A stretch of 5,650 bases of DNA from Saprospiraceae bacterium (GTDB taxonomy: Bacteria; Bacteroidota; Bacteroidia; Chitinophagales; Saprospiraceae). Shown here in pieces: positions 5,628 to 5,650 of the stretch (positions are counted from its first letter, which is position 1; each line of letters opens with the position of its first letter). The DNA is taken from assembly GCA_015494245.1 (NCBI GenBank), contig WGBN01000296.1, forward strand, positions 1 through 5,650, given 5' to 3'. The notes beneath the pieces are model-generated. The model was not told the DNA's origin, made no database searches, and saw nothing but the letters and a program-made list of their open reading frames with translations. Both the position numbers and the translations under genes were made by a program.

Positions 5628-5646
5628 AAAACTTAATGAACCATTG
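5628..5646. repeat. Inverted copy of the AT-rich 19-mer
   Basis: AAAACTTAATGAACCATTG is the reverse complement of 5295-5313 with one mismatch in 19, including an uninterrupted 14-bp match (5300-5313 with 5628-5641). The pair could be terminal inverted repeats bounding a 352-bp element that contains the GC-rich repeat block. Only four bases follow before the window ends, so target-site duplications cannot be tested. Confidence 0.55.
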
Positions 5647-5650
5647 ATTA

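Larger units (their letters stand above)
5244..5650. other. 407-bp gene-free region upstream of the deacetylase-like gene
   Basis: No convincing coding frame was found on either strand here. The ends are AT-rich and the middle (about 5438-5578) is GC-rich. It holds the leader and probable promoter of the deacetylase-like gene, three copies of an AT-rich 15-19-mer (two direct, one inverted), and a nested GC-rich repeat block. The window ends before the next gene upstream, so the full size of the spacer is unknown. Confidence 0.7.

Overview
The window looks like a chromosomal segment of a Bacteroidota bacterium, probably a marine or sludge-type lineage near Saprospiria/Lewinellaceae (inference). 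The lineage evidence is a secreted protein with a C-terminal type IX secretion (type A) sorting domain, a DUF2490 outer-membrane barrel, a promoter of the Bacteroidota TTTG-N20-TAnnTTTG type, and mostly weak or absent Shine-Dalgarno sequences. All six supported genes lie on the minus strand, so transcription runs from high to low coordinates. No tRNA, rRNA, CRISPR array or transposase gene was seen.

Region 1 (1-3472) is a compact cluster. In transcription order it holds a cytoplasmic beta-carbonic anhydrase, a SulP/SLC26 anion transporter with a STAS domain (BicA-like), a DUF2490 predicted outer-membrane beta-barrel, and the first 47 codons of a NhaB-type Na+/H+ antiporter cut by the window edge. 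Gaps are 76, 12 and 27 bp. Together they suggest an inorganic-carbon or pH module: bicarbonate moved across the inner membrane with sodium, CO2/HCO3- interconverted in the cytoplasm, sodium expelled by NhaB, and the barrel possibly serving the outer membrane. A strong hairpin followed by six T (minus strand) sits between the carbonic anhydrase and SulP genes and should make their expression unequal.

Region 2 (3473-4097) has a 221-bp spacer holding a perfect 8-bp inverted repeat, a small membrane-anchored or exported Cys-containing protein of unknown function, and a tight terminator/promoter junction. The promoter overlaps the longest reading of the small gene, so the likely start is an internal TTG at 4005.

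Region 3 (4098-5243) encodes a secreted polysaccharide-deacetylase-like (NodB-fold) protein exported by Sec and then the type IX system. Its start is the ATG at 5243.

Region 4 (5244-5650) is 407 bp without a gene. It holds two near-identical AT-rich 15-19-mers 29 bp apart, an inverted copy at the far end, and between them a GC-rich nested repeat block with a perfect 12-bp inverted repeat and two identical 16-mers. This looks like a dispersed intergenic repeat or a non-autonomous mobile element upstream of the deacetylase-like gene.
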